Assembly (NCBI GenBank): GCA_024235855.1
Contig: JACKLN010000011.1
Location: 100,498-164,497 of the forward strand
From: Burkholderiaceae bacterium
Lineage (GTDB): Bacteria; Pseudomonadota; Gammaproteobacteria; Burkholderiales; Burkholderiaceae_C
DNA length: 64,000 nt
Direction of reading: 5' to 3'
Part shown: piece by piece, positions 29,624 to 37,311 of the stretch
How positions within the stretch are numbered: position 1 is the first letter of the stretch
Layout: each line of letters starts with the position of its first letter
Notes under the pieces: model-generated
The model's input: only the letters and a program-made list of their open reading frames with translations
What the model was told of the DNA's origin: nothing
The model's database searches: none
Translations under genes and position numbers: made by a program

Positions 29624-30322
29624 ATGAAGAAACTGAACAAGGTGGCGGTGCTGTTTGCATCGGCCGCGCTTGCCGCCCCGATCGCGTCGATGGCCGCAGC
29701 CCATGGTGGCATGGGCAAGTCGGTGGACAACTGGCGTGCGACCGATGGCACCGTTTGGAAGAACGGCACCAACGAACTCTGCTGGCGCGACGGCTTCTGG
29801 ACGCCCGCCACGGCCCAGGCCGATTGCGACGGCGCCATCAAGCCCGTGGCCCCGCCGCCGCCGGCCCCGCCGGTGGCCGTGCCGCCGGCCGCGCCGCGCG
29901 TCGCCCCGGCTGCCCCGGCACCCGCCCCGGCCCCGGCCCCGGCGCCCGCGCCGAAGCCCACCAGCGAGAAGGTGACCTTCGCCGCTGATGCGTTCTTCGA
30001 TTTCGACAAGGCCGTGCTGAAGCCCCAGGCCAAGGCCAAGCTGGACGACCTGGTCTCCAAGACCCAGGGCGTGGCGCTGGAAGTCGTGATCGCCGTCGGC
30101 CACACCGACGCGACCGGCAATGCCGCCTACAACCAGGCTCTGTCCACCCGCCGCGCCAACGCGGTCAAGGACTACCTGGTCGGCAAGGGCATCGAGAAGA
30201 ACCGTGTCTACACCGAAGGCAAGGGCGAGAACCAGCCTGTGGCCGACAACAAGACCAAGGAAGGCCGCGCGAAGAACCGTCGCGTGGAAGTCGAGGTCGT
30301 CGGCACCCGTCCGGTGAAGTGA
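29624..30322 (+). CDS. OmpA family outer-membrane protein
   Basis: A 232-residue protein with a signal peptide (cleavage near MAAAHG), a short N-terminal domain with a Cys pair (ELCWRDGFWTPATAQADC), a long Pro/Ala linker (about 70-112), and a C-terminal OmpA peptidoglycan-binding domain with NQALSTRRANAVKDYL. It lacks the eight-stranded barrel of E. coli OmpA, as in most Burkholderiales homologues. A ribosome binding site, GAGAGGAGAA, precedes the ATG. A CACAAT about 110 bp upstream (29510-29515) may be the -10 of a transcript with a long leader. A strong terminator follows. Confidence 0.92.
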   Translation: MKKLNKVAVLFASAALAAPIASMAAAHGGMGKSVDNWRATDGTVWKNGTNELCWRDGFWTPATAQADCDGAIKPVAPPPPAPPVAVPPAAPRVAPAAPAPAPAPAPAPAPKPTSEKVTFAADAFFDFDKAVLKPQAKAKLDDLVSKTQGVALEVVIAVGHTDATGNAAYNQALSTRRANAVKDYLVGKGIEKNRVYTEGKGENQPVADNKTKEGRAKNRRVEVEVVGTRPVK

Positions 30323-30355
30323 TCCACGCGGGCCACCCGGCCCGCCTGGTTCGGC

Positions 30356-30382
30356 AAAACCCCGCCTCGGCGGGGTTTTTCT
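30356..30382 (+). terminator. intrinsic terminator after ompA
   Basis: AAAACCCCGCC-TC-GGCGGGGTTTTT forms a 7-bp GC stem with flanking A/T pairing and a five-T run (30376-30380). It lies 34 bp after the ompA stop and just before the ubiG promoter region. Confidence 0.85.
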
Positions 30383-30393
30383 TTGGTCTTCGC

Positions 30394-30399
30394 TACGAT
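30394..30399 (+). promoter_or_regulatory. -10-like element of ubiG
   Basis: TACGAT, exactly 6 nt before the ATG at 30406, directly downstream of the ompA terminator and without a Shine-Dalgarno sequence. A leaderless ubiG-gph transcript is implied. Confidence 0.5.
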
Positions 30400-30405
30400 C
30401 GCCGC

Positions 30406-31116
30406 ATGAGTACTGCCAACGTCGACGCCCAGGAACTGGCCAAGTTCAGCGAACTGGCCCACCGCTGGTGGGACCCGGAGAGCGAGTTCCGCCCGTTGCA
30501 CCAGATCAACCCGCTGCGCCTGGACTGGATCGATGGCCTGGCGTCGCTGGCGGGCAAGCAGGTGCTGGATGTCGGTTGCGGCGGTGGCATCCTGGCCGAG
30601 TCCATGGCCGCGCGTGCGCAGCGCGTCACCGGCATCGACCTGGCGGCGCGGCCGCTGGGCGTGGCCCGGCTGCATGCGTTGGAGGCTGGCGTCGGCAACG
30701 TCGACTACCGGGAGATCGCCGCCGAGGCGCTGGCGGCCGAGGCCCCGGCCACGTTCGACGTCGTCACCTGCATGGAGATGCTCGAGCACGTGCCCGACCC
30801 TGCGTCCACCGTGCGCGCCTGTGCCGCACTGGTCAAGCCGGGCGGCTGGGTCTTCTTCTCGACCCTCAACCGCAACCCCAAGTCCTTCCTCTTCGCGATC
30901 GTCGGTGCCGAGTACGTGCTGCGCCTGCTGCCCAAGGGCACGCACGAGTACGCCCGTTTCATCCGGCCGAGCGAGCTTTCGCGCTTCGCGCGGGACGCCG
31001 GGCTGGACCTGCAGGCGATGAAGGGGATGGAATACAACCCGCTGACGCGCCGCTACTGGCTGTCCGCCGACACCAGCGTGAACTACCTCGTGGCCTGCCG
31101 CCGCGCGGTGGGATGA
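30406..31116 (+). CDS. ubiG: bifunctional 2-polyprenyl-6-hydroxyphenol methylase / 3-demethylubiquinol 3-O-methyltransferase
   Basis: A 236-residue SAM-dependent methyltransferase that performs both O-methylations in ubiquinone synthesis. WWDPESEFRPLHQINPLRL near the N-terminus and LDVGCGGGILAE (54-65, SAM motif I) are diagnostic. FSTLNRNPKSFLFAI later supports UbiG. It overlaps gph by 4 nt (ATGA), so the two are coupled. The combination ubiG-gph after ompA is a standard betaproteobacterial order. Confidence 0.95.
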   Translation: MSTANVDAQELAKFSELAHRWWDPESEFRPLHQINPLRLDWIDGLASLAGKQVLDVGCGGGILAESMAARAQRVTGIDLAARPLGVARLHALEAGVGNVDYREIAAEALAAEAPATFDVVTCMEMLEHVPDPASTVRACAALVKPGGWVFFSTLNRNPKSFLFAIVGAEYVLRLLPKGTHEYARFIRPSELSRFARDAGLDLQAMKGMEYNPLTRRYWLSADTSVNYLVACRRAVG

Positions 31117-31793
31117 CCGCCCGTTCGCCCATCGCGGGCACCAACGTTCGCGCCGTCCTGTTCGACCTCGATGGCACGCTGGTGGACAGCGCTCCGGACC
31201 TGGCCGGTGCCGCCAACGACCTGCGGGCCAGGCATGGCCTGCCACCCCTGCCCTACGAAACCCTGCGGCCGATGGTTGGCGCCGGTGCGCGGGGCATGGT
31301 CGGCGTGGCTTTCGGGCGTGCGCCGGGCGACGACGGATTCGACGTCCTGCGTGAAGCGTTCCTGGCGCGCTACGCAGAGCGCATGCTGCAGGAAACCGCG
31401 CTCTTCTCGGCCGTGGGTCGGGTGCTGGAGGCGCTGGACACGGCCGGTCTGGCCTGGGGCATCGTCACCAACAAGCATGGCCGGTTCGCCGAACCGATCG
31501 TGCAGGCGCTGGGTTTGCGGGCGCAGACCCTCGTCTGCGGCGACACCACCCCGCACGCCAAGCCGCACCCGGCACCGCTGCTCGAAGCCGCACGGCGCCT
31601 CGCGCTGGCGCCGGCGGCCTGCGTCTACGTCGGCGACGACCTGCGTGACATGCAGGCCGGCCGCGCCGCCGGCATGCCCGTGCTGGCGGCGGCCTGGGGC
31701 TACCTGGGCCATGGCGAGTCGGTGCACGACTGGGACGCCGACGCGGTGCTGCAAGGGCCCGACGATCTCTTGAACTGGCTGCAACTGCCCTAA
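31113..31793 (+). CDS. gph: phosphoglycolate phosphatase-type HAD hydrolase
   Basis: A 226-residue HAD-superfamily phosphatase that removes phosphate from 2-phosphoglycolate in characterised members. Catalytic Asp18 and Asp20 lie in FDLDGTLVDS, motif II Thr in GIVTNK, and motif III/IV Lys and Asp in AKPHP and VGDDLRDM. The cap domain is the small helical type. The start overlaps the ubiG stop. Substrate specificity is assigned by family and context, not proven. Confidence 0.9.
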   Translation: MTARSPIAGTNVRAVLFDLDGTLVDSAPDLAGAANDLRARHGLPPLPYETLRPMVGAGARGMVGVAFGRAPGDDGFDVLREAFLARYAERMLQETALFSAVGRVLEALDTAGLAWGIVTNKHGRFAEPIVQALGLRAQTLVCGDTTPHAKPHPAPLLEAARRLALAPAACVYVGDDLRDMQAGRAAGMPVLAAAWGYLGHGESVHDWDADAVLQGPDDLLNWLQLP

Positions 31794-31796
31794 ACT
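31770..31796 (+). promoter_or_regulatory. possible tmRNA promoter
   Basis: TTGAAC (31770-31775) and TAAACT (31791-31796) are separated by 15 bp and overlap the end of gph. Start of transcription would fall a few bases before the mature tmRNA 5' end at 31808. The spacing is short, so confidence is low. Confidence 0.35.
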
Positions 31797-31807
31797 ACCA
31801 GTTCTCT

Positions 31808-32181
31808 GGGACCGACCTGGCTTCGACGTGGGTGCGGAGTCGGAACAGGGCATGCCGAGCACCAGTTCGCTCGTAAATCCACTGGAACAAAGTAACTGCG
31901 AACGACGAACGTTTCGCCCTCGCCGCTTAACACCGGTGAGCCTCTCAACGGCAGGCCGATGGGCCGGGCCGAAGATCGCAAGATCCTAGGCTGAGAGGTC
32001 ATTCACATCGGCTGGTCGATGCCCGTGCACCTTGGGCATCGACGAGATCCAAGGGTGCTGGCCTGGCCGGTAGCGTGCCGCTGCGCGACCGGACGGGTGA
32101 GACTCAAATCAGACGGCTAAGCATGTAGAACTGTCCGGCGATGGCTTGCGGACGGGGGTTCGATTCCCCCCGGTTCCACCA
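31808..32181 (+). ncRNA. ssrA: transfer-messenger RNA (tmRNA)
   Basis: A one-piece tmRNA of about 374 nt that rescues stalled ribosomes. The 5' end GGGACCG pairs with CGGTTCC before the encoded ACCA (32178-32181). The T arm GGGGGTTCGATTCCCCC is intact. The tag frame starts at GCG 31898 and reads ANDERFALAA followed by TAA (31928-31930), the form seen in several Burkholderiales. Pseudoknot regions lie downstream of the tag. No integrase or att duplication is seen at the 3' end, a common phage target. Confidence 0.96.
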
Positions 32182-32260
32182 TTTCCCGCGCGACTGCGGC
32201 GCCGCAACGCCGGCGCGAGCGCGGCCGACTGCGGCGCTCCACCCGCACAGCCGCTGCATC

Positions 32261-32266
32261 TAGACT
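32261..32266 (+). promoter_or_regulatory. -10-like element of the DUF6445 gene
   Basis: TAGACT lies 7 nt before the ATG at 32274, with no Shine-Dalgarno sequence. It fits the leaderless pattern seen in the window. Confidence 0.4.
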
Positions 32267-32273
32267 TCGGTGC

Positions 32274-32876
32274 ATGCCGACGTCCCTCATCATCGTCGAC
32301 GACTTCCTCGACAACGCGCATGAACTGCGCGAGGCCGGGCTGCGCATGCACTACCCGCCAGTGCAAGGCAACTTCCCGGGGCGCAATTCGGCGCAGGCCG
32401 TGTCACTCGAAGGGCTGGACGAGGAGATCTCACGGCTGGTCGGCGAACCGCTGGTGCCGGCCCCGGGGCAGGCCCACGGCAAGTTCCGGATCACCCTGGC
32501 CAGCGATGTCGGCAAGGCCAAGGTCCACGTCGATGCGTCGCACTGGTCGGGCATCCTCTACCTGAGCGAGCCGCAGCACTGCCGTGGCGGCACCGAGTTC
32601 TTCCGCCATGTGCCCACCAACACCGATCGCGGCGCCTACAACGACGCCGAAGCGCAGGCCATGGGCTACTCGTCGGCCAAGCAGATGATTGCCGACATCC
32701 TCGAGGACACACTGGACGACTCGCGCTGGGAACTGACCATGCGCGTGCCGATGCGTTTCAACCGGCTGGTGCTGCTGCGCCCCTGGCTGTGGCACACCGC
32801 AGGCGAGAACTTCGGCAGCACGCTGCAGGACGGGCGACTGATCTACCTGATGTTCTACGCGTCGGCCCAGCCCTAG
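32274..32876 (+). CDS. DUF6445 family protein
   Basis: A 200-residue protein resembling DUF6445, thought to share the cupin-like fold of iron/2-oxoglutarate dioxygenases. VHVDASHWSGILYLSEP would give an HxD-type metal site (His and Asp at about 83-85), and LLRPWLWHTAGENFG supplies a distal His. RLIYLMFY ends the fold. Activity and substrate are unknown. It follows tmRNA by 92 bp and seems to have its own promoter. Confidence 0.75.
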   Translation: MPTSLIIVDDFLDNAHELREAGLRMHYPPVQGNFPGRNSAQAVSLEGLDEEISRLVGEPLVPAPGQAHGKFRITLASDVGKAKVHVDASHWSGILYLSEPQHCRGGTEFFRHVPTNTDRGAYNDAEAQAMGYSSAKQMIADILEDTLDDSRWELTMRVPMRFNRLVLLRPWLWHTAGENFGSTLQDGRLIYLMFYASAQP

Positions 32877-32926
32877 CCGGCCTGGTGGACGGCGCAGGCC
32901 CGCATGGCGACGACGTCGTGGCAGGC

Positions 32927-33307
32927 TCAGCGACGCAGGAGCGCCACCGTCGCGAAGCCCGCCAGCGTGGCGGCAAGGGAGCCGCCCAGGTGCAGTGCCA
33001 CGCCGCCCGCGGCAAGCAGCAGGCGCCCCTGCTGCAGCAGCATGGCCACCTCCAGCGAGAAGGCGGAGAAGGTGGTGAGCCCGCCCAGGAAACCGGTGAT
33101 CACGAACAGCCGCCAGGCGGCGGGCAGTTCCGGGTGCGCCAGGAGCAGCGGCAGGGCCAGGCCCGCGAGGTAGCCGCCGACGACATTGGCCACCAACGTG
33201 CCCGGCGGCAGCGCCGGGTACCAGGCGTTCATGACCAGGCCCAGAGACCAGCGGCACAGCGCGCCCAGCGCCGCGCCCGCGGCGACGGCCAGCATCGACA
33301 TCAGCAT
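32927..33307 (-). CDS. crcB: fluoride efflux channel CrcB/FluC
   Basis: A 126-residue membrane protein with four transmembrane helices that exports fluoride as a dual-topology dimer. GALCRW near the N-terminus, the pore residue region ANVVGGYLAGL, and GFLGGLTTFSAFSLE (the sodium-site and Phe-box loop) are typical. No fluoride riboswitch is visible in the 42 bp upstream, and TATGAT lies 8 nt before the ATG. The gene lies just downstream of a diguanylate cyclase gene on the same strand. Confidence 0.93.
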   Translation of the reverse strand: MLMSMLAVAAGAALGALCRWSLGLVMNAWYPALPPGTLVANVVGGYLAGLALPLLLAHPELPAAWRLFVITGFLGGLTTFSAFSLEVAMLLQQGRLLLAAGGVALHLGGSLAATLAGFATVALLRR

Positions 33308-33349
33308 GGCTGCCGATCATAGGCGGCGGCGGAGGCCGGGCGGGCGACG

Positions 33350-34507
33350 TCAGGGCGAATCCAGGCCCAGCCGCTGGCTCTCGCTGAAGGCCGGCGCCGC
33401 GTCGTCGCCATGCGCCGCCACGGCGCGTGACCGGCCCTGGCGCTTGGCCTCGTAGAGGGCGCGGTCGGCGCGGTGCAGCGCCTCGTCCAGCGCTTCGTCG
33501 GGGCGCCACGGCACGAGGCCGAAGCTCAGGCTCAGCACGGGCAGTCGGTGGCTGGCGGCCAGCCGCTGCACCTGCAGCACCACACGCTCGGCCACCTGCA
33601 TGGCCTGCGGCAGCGTTGCGCCGTGCAGCAGCAGCGCGAACTCGTCGCCCCCCAGGCGCACCGCGAGGTCGCTGTCGCGCAGTGCGTCGAGGATGCACTG
33701 TCCCACCAGTCGCAGCGCGCGGTCGCCGGTGGCGTGGCCCAGGTGGTCGTTGATCTGCTTGAAGTGGTCGATGTCCAGCAGCAGCAGCACCGGGGGCGTC
33801 GCCTCCTGCCGAAGGCGTCGTCGCGCCGTGGCGGCCTCGAAGTGCCGCCGATTGGACAGGCCGGTCAGCGGGTCGGTGCCCGCCAGCACCTGCAGCCGGC
33901 GGCGCGAAGCCCGCAGTTCCTGCTCGGTGCGCTCCGCCATCGACGCCAGCGCCAGCAGGCTGCACGCCCACAGCGCCGCCAAGCCCGCCCACCACGGCAG
34001 CAACTGGTCCAACGGTGCATTCGCGGCTTCCAGCAGCACGAACGTCGCCGGCAAGGCCGCCACGGCGACCGCCACCGCCGTCCAGCCCAACCCGCGGTCG
34101 GCCGTCCGCAGGCGGCCCACCCACAACACGGCGGCCACGTAGACGTGCAGCAGCACCGCGGCCTGCCAGGGCCACCAAAGGGCTGCGAGCGTGGCCAGGG
34201 CCCATGCCGCTGCATCGAGCCAGCCCTGGCCCGGCAGCCGCTGGCGTGCATGGAAGCGGCGCCACCCGGCCAGCCAGGACATCGGCCAGCCCAGCAGCCA
34301 TGCCGCGGCCAGGATGCTGCCGGCGGTGGAGGGGTGCAACGTGGCCCAGGTGCACAGCGGCCACGCCACGGCGCTGACCGCCAGCGTCGCCACCCACCAG
34401 GGCCAGCCATGCTGGCGCCGCTGGCGTGCGCCGGCGCACCACAGCACTCGGGCTGCAACGGCCAGCCCGCCGGCGCCCATGACCAGCGCGACGGCCTGTG
34501 CTTCCAT
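33350..34507 (-). CDS. membrane diguanylate cyclase (GGDEF)
   Basis: A 385-residue protein with six or so N-terminal hydrophobic helices (about 5-185) and a C-terminal GGDEF domain that makes c-di-GMP. The active site is GGDEF at 286-290, DxLTGLxNRR is at 212-221, and the inhibitory I-site RDSD lies at 277-280, five residues before the active site. So the enzyme should be active and product-inhibited. CAGAAT ends 6 nt before the ATG, without a Shine-Dalgarno sequence. The sensed signal is unknown. Confidence 0.9.
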   Translation of the reverse strand: MEAQAVALVMGAGGLAVAARVLWCAGARQRRQHGWPWWVATLAVSAVAWPLCTWATLHPSTAGSILAAAWLLGWPMSWLAGWRRFHARQRLPGQGWLDAAAWALATLAALWWPWQAAVLLHVYVAAVLWVGRLRTADRGLGWTAVAVAVAALPATFVLLEAANAPLDQLLPWWAGLAALWACSLLALASMAERTEQELRASRRRLQVLAGTDPLTGLSNRRHFEAATARRRLRQEATPPVLLLLDIDHFKQINDHLGHATGDRALRLVGQCILDALRDSDLAVRLGGDEFALLLHGATLPQAMQVAERVVLQVQRLAASHRLPVLSLSFGLVPWRPDEALDEALHRADRALYEAKRQGRSRAVAAHGDDAAPAFSESQRLGLDSP

Positions 34508-34513
34508 GCCGTC

Positions 34514-34519
34514 ATTCTG
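34514..34519 (-). promoter_or_regulatory. -10-like element of the diguanylate cyclase gene
   Basis: CAGAAT on the minus strand, exactly 6 nt before the ATG at 34507. It fits the leaderless pattern. Confidence 0.4.
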
Positions 34520-34605
34520 GGTCGTGGCCCGGCAGCCTCTGCAACCGCTTGCTACCGCCTTCGGTACCATGCGCGCCGGGCACAGCCGGTTGCGAGGAGC
34601 GAGGG

Positions 34606-35421
34606 ATGGCGATGGACGTGGTGGACTACGAGATCAAGGGCGCGGAGATGCAGTTCGTCGAGGTCGAACTCGACCCCGGCGAGGCGGCCGTCGGCGAGGC
34701 CGGCAGCATGATGTACATGGATGCCGGCATCGCGATGGACACCGTGTTCGGCGACGGCTCGGCCAACCAGGGCGGCCTGTTCGGCAAGCTGTTGGGCGCC
34801 GGGAAGCGGCTGGTCACCGGCGAGTCGCTGTTCACCACCGTTTACACGAACAACGCGCGCCAGAAGCTGCGCGTGGCCTTCGCCGCACCGTACCCGGGCA
34901 AGATCATCCCGATGGACCTGCAGCGCCTGGGTGGCACGCTGATCTGCCAGAAGGACAGCTTCCTGTGCGCGGCCCGCGGCGTCTCGTTGGGCATTGCCCT
35001 GCAGCAGAAGCTGGGCGTGGGCTTCTTTGGTGGCGAGGGCTTCATCATGCAGAAGCTCGAGGGCAACGGCATGGCCTTCGTGCACGCCGGCGGCACGCTG
35101 CTGGAGCGTGAGCTGCAGCCGGGCCAGACGCTGATGGTGGACACCGGCTGCGTGGTGGCCTACACCCCGAACGTGAACTTCGAGATCCAGTACGTGGGCA
35201 AGATCAAGACCGCGCTGTTCGGCGGCGAGGGTCTGTTCTTCGCCAAGCTGACCGGGCCCGGCCACGTCTGGCTGCAGAGCCTGCCGTTCTCGCGCCTGGC
35301 CTCGCGCGTCTTCGCCGCGGCGCCGCAGGCCGGCGGACGTGGCGTGGGCGAAGGGTCGGTGCTCGGCGGCTTTGGCGCCGGCGGGCTGCTCGGCGGCATC
35401 CTGGGCGGCGACAACGAGTGA
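34606..35421 (+). CDS. AIM24/TIGR00266 family protein
   Basis: A 271-residue protein of the TIGR00266 family, related to mitochondrial AIM24 and folded as a double-stranded beta-helix (TRAP-like). Typical segments are GEAGSMMYMDAGI, FTNxA-type VYTNNARQKLRVAFAAPYPG, and VGKIKTALFGGEGLFFAKLTGPGHVWLQS. The C-terminus is Gly-rich (LGGFGAGGLLGGILGG). Function is unknown. GAGGAG lies well before the ATG at 34606. EI24 and molybdopterin-domain genes follow closely, forming a likely operon. Confidence 0.88.
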   Translation: MAMDVVDYEIKGAEMQFVEVELDPGEAAVGEAGSMMYMDAGIAMDTVFGDGSANQGGLFGKLLGAGKRLVTGESLFTTVYTNNARQKLRVAFAAPYPGKIIPMDLQRLGGTLICQKDSFLCAARGVSLGIALQQKLGVGFFGGEGFIMQKLEGNGMAFVHAGGTLLERELQPGQTLMVDTGCVVAYTPNVNFEIQYVGKIKTALFGGEGLFFAKLTGPGHVWLQSLPFSRLASRVFAAAPQAGGRGVGEGSVLGGFGAGGLLGGILGGDNE

Positions 35422-35479
35422 GACAGCGACCCGATCCGCGCCGCGTTCCGACGGCCGTGCGCCGGCCGGAGGCCCGAGT

Positions 35480-36367
35480 TTGAACGGTCTCTTCGACGCC
35501 TTCTGGCGCGCTGCGGCCTACTGCCTGCACCCGCGGCTGATCCTGCTGTCGCTGGCCCCGGTGCTGCTGGCCGGCGGCCTGGTGCTCGGGCTGGGCTGGC
35601 TGTACTGGGCCCCAGCGGTGGACGCCGTGCAGACCGCGTTGTCGTACTGGACGCTGGCCGACGCCGCGCTGCAATGGCTGGACAACGCCGGCTTCGGCAG
35701 CGTGCGGGCGTTGATCGCGCCGCTGGTCATCGTGGTGCTGGCGGTGCCGCTGGTGGTGCTGCTGTCGCTGCTGCTGGTGGCGCTGCTGATGACGCCGTCG
35801 ATCGTCGGCATGGTGGCCAGGCGGCGCTTTCCCGACCTGGAAGCGCGCCACGGCGCCAGCGGCTGGGCAACGACCGCGTGGTCGGTCTGGATCACGGTGC
35901 TGGCGCTGCTGGCGCTGGCGGTCACGCTGCCGCTGTGGCTGCTGCCGCTGTTCGGGCTGCTGCTGCCGCCGCTGATCTGGGGCTGGGCCTCCGGGCGCAT
36001 CTTCGCCTTCGAGGTGCTGGCCGAGCATGCCAGCGCCGAGGAGCGCCGCACCCTGCTGCGCGAACACCGTGGGCCGCTGCTGGCCATGGGCGTCATCGCC
36101 GGCTTCATGGGCGCGGTGCCGGCACTCGTGTGGGCCGCCGGCGTGCTGGCCCTGGTGCTGGCGCCGCTGCTGCTGATCGTCTCCGTGTGGCTCTACACGC
36201 TGGTCTTCGCCTTTGCCGCGGCCTGGTTCGCGCACTACGCATTGGCGGCACTGCAGCAACTGCGCGCGCAGCGGGACAGTACGCCACCCGCGCCCCCCGA
36301 AGCGCCCTTCGCGCCCGAACTGCCGCCCGCGCCTGCAACCCCAGCCCTCGACGGCCCCACGCCATGA
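35480..36367 (+). CDS. EI24 domain membrane protein
   Basis: A 295-residue inner-membrane protein with about five transmembrane helices, related to EI24/CysZ proteins (FWRAAAYCLHPRLILLSLAPVL at the N-terminus; MTPSIVGMVARRRFPDLEAR in the first cytoplasmic loop). CysZ imports sulfate in E. coli, but this branch has no tested role. The start is a TTG at 35480 with GGAGG about 8 nt upstream. The Pro/Ala tail overlaps the next gene by 4 nt (ATGA). Confidence 0.82.
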   Translation: MNGLFDAFWRAAAYCLHPRLILLSLAPVLLAGGLVLGLGWLYWAPAVDAVQTALSYWTLADAALQWLDNAGFGSVRALIAPLVIVVLAVPLVVLLSLLLVALLMTPSIVGMVARRRFPDLEARHGASGWATTAWSVWITVLALLALAVTLPLWLLPLFGLLLPPLIWGWASGRIFAFEVLAEHASAEERRTLLREHRGPLLAMGVIAGFMGAVPALVWAAGVLALVLAPLLLIVSVWLYTLVFAFAAAWFAHYALAALQQLRAQRDSTPPAPPEAPFAPELPPAPATPALDGPTP

Positions 36368-37158
36368 ACATCGGTCTGATCATCGTCGGCGACGAGATCC
36401 TCTCCGGCCGCCGCCAGGACAAGCACCTGGCCAAGGTCATCGAGATCCTGGCCGCACGCGGCCTGGCGCTGGCCTGGGCACGGTATCTGGGCGACGACCG
36501 GGCGGCCATCGCCGACGCGCTGCGCCAGGCCTTTGCGAGCGGCGACCTGGTCTTCAGCTGCGGCGGCATCGGTGCCACGCCCGACGACCACACGCGCCAG
36601 AGCGCGGCCGCCGCGCTCGGCCGGCCGCTGCAGCTGCACCCTGAGGCGCGCACGTTGATCCTGGAGCGCATGCAGGACGTGGCGCGCGAGCAGGGCCAGC
36701 CCTTCGAGCCTGACCGCCCCGACAACGTGCACCGCCTCAACATGGGCGTGTTTCCCGAGGGCGCGCGCATCATCCCCAACCCGTACAACAAGATCCCCGG
36801 CTTCAGCGTCGACCACGTGCACTTCGTGCCCGGCTTTCCGGTGATGGCCTGGCCGATGATCGAATGGGTGCTCGACACCCACTACCAGGCGCTGCAGGGC
36901 CAAGTGCGGCAGGCCGAGCGCTCGGTCATCGTCTACGGAGCCATGGAGGCCACGCTGACGCCGCTGATGGAGGCGGTGGAGGCGGCGCACCCGCAGGTGC
37001 GCGTGTTCAGCCTGCCCAGCGTCGACCACCCGCAGCACGGCAAGCACATCGACCTCGGCGTCAAGGGGCCGGCCGAGGCGATCGACGTGGCCTTCGGCAT
37101 GCTGCGCGCCGGCCTGCTCTCGGCAGGTGCCGAGCTGGGCCCCGAGATGGTGCGATGA
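36364..37158 (+). CDS. molybdopterin-binding domain protein (CinA N-terminal type)
   Basis: A 264-residue protein with the MoCF/MoaB-like fold of the CinA N-terminal domain: GLIIVGDEILSGRRQDKHL and FSCGGIGATPDDHTRQSAA are diagnostic. The C-terminal amidohydrolase (PncC) domain of full CinA is absent. Its role may be ADP-ribose/nucleotide pyrophosphatase-like, as for the CinA domain, but this is inference. It is coupled to the EI24 gene by a 4-nt overlap. Confidence 0.85.
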   Translation: MNIGLIIVGDEILSGRRQDKHLAKVIEILAARGLALAWARYLGDDRAAIADALRQAFASGDLVFSCGGIGATPDDHTRQSAAAALGRPLQLHPEARTLILERMQDVAREQGQPFEPDRPDNVHRLNMGVFPEGARIIPNPYNKIPGFSVDHVHFVPGFPVMAWPMIEWVLDTHYQALQGQVRQAERSVIVYGAMEATLTPLMEAVEAAHPQVRVFSLPSVDHPQHGKHIDLGVKGPAEAIDVAFGMLRAGLLSAGAELGPEMVR

Positions 37159-37170
37159 GAGTTTCCAAAC

Positions 37171-37200
37171 TGGTGCATTCTGTGCACCAACATGGGGTCA
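37171..37200 (+). promoter_or_regulatory. NtrC binding region upstream of glnA
   Basis: A perfect inverted repeat TGGTGCA-N5-TGCACCA (37171-37189) overlaps TGCACCAACATGGGGTCA (37183-37200), which closely resembles the E. coli glnA NtrC site. It lies about 27 bp upstream of the sigma-54 -24 element. NtrC itself is encoded 3 kb downstream. Confidence 0.7.
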
Positions 37201-37226
37201 CTTCGTCCCCAGTCGTGCCCCGTTCT

Positions 37227-37242
37227 GGGCACGCTTTCTGCT
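37227..37242 (+). promoter_or_regulatory. sigma-54 promoter of glnA
   Basis: GGGCACGCTTTCTGCT matches the -24/-12 consensus (TGGCACG-N4-TTGCW) at all but two positions, keeping the essential GG and GC. It lies 70 bp upstream of the glnA start. Nitrogen-dependent activation by phosphorylated NtrC is expected. Confidence 0.8.
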
Positions 37243-37311
37243 AGTCCTTGACGGACTATTCGTCCCCCGGTTTTTTCAACGCCAACCACGCGCCCCCGCT
37301 AGGAGAACCAG

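Noticed and set aside
31808..32181. tmRNA 3' end as an integration site for a mobile element
   Set aside because: No integrase, no duplicated 3' end and no foreign-looking genes follow; the next gene is an ordinary DUF6445 protein.
33308..33349. Fluoride riboswitch before crcB
   Set aside because: Only 42 bp separate crcB from the upstream gene, and no fluoride-riboswitch core was visible.
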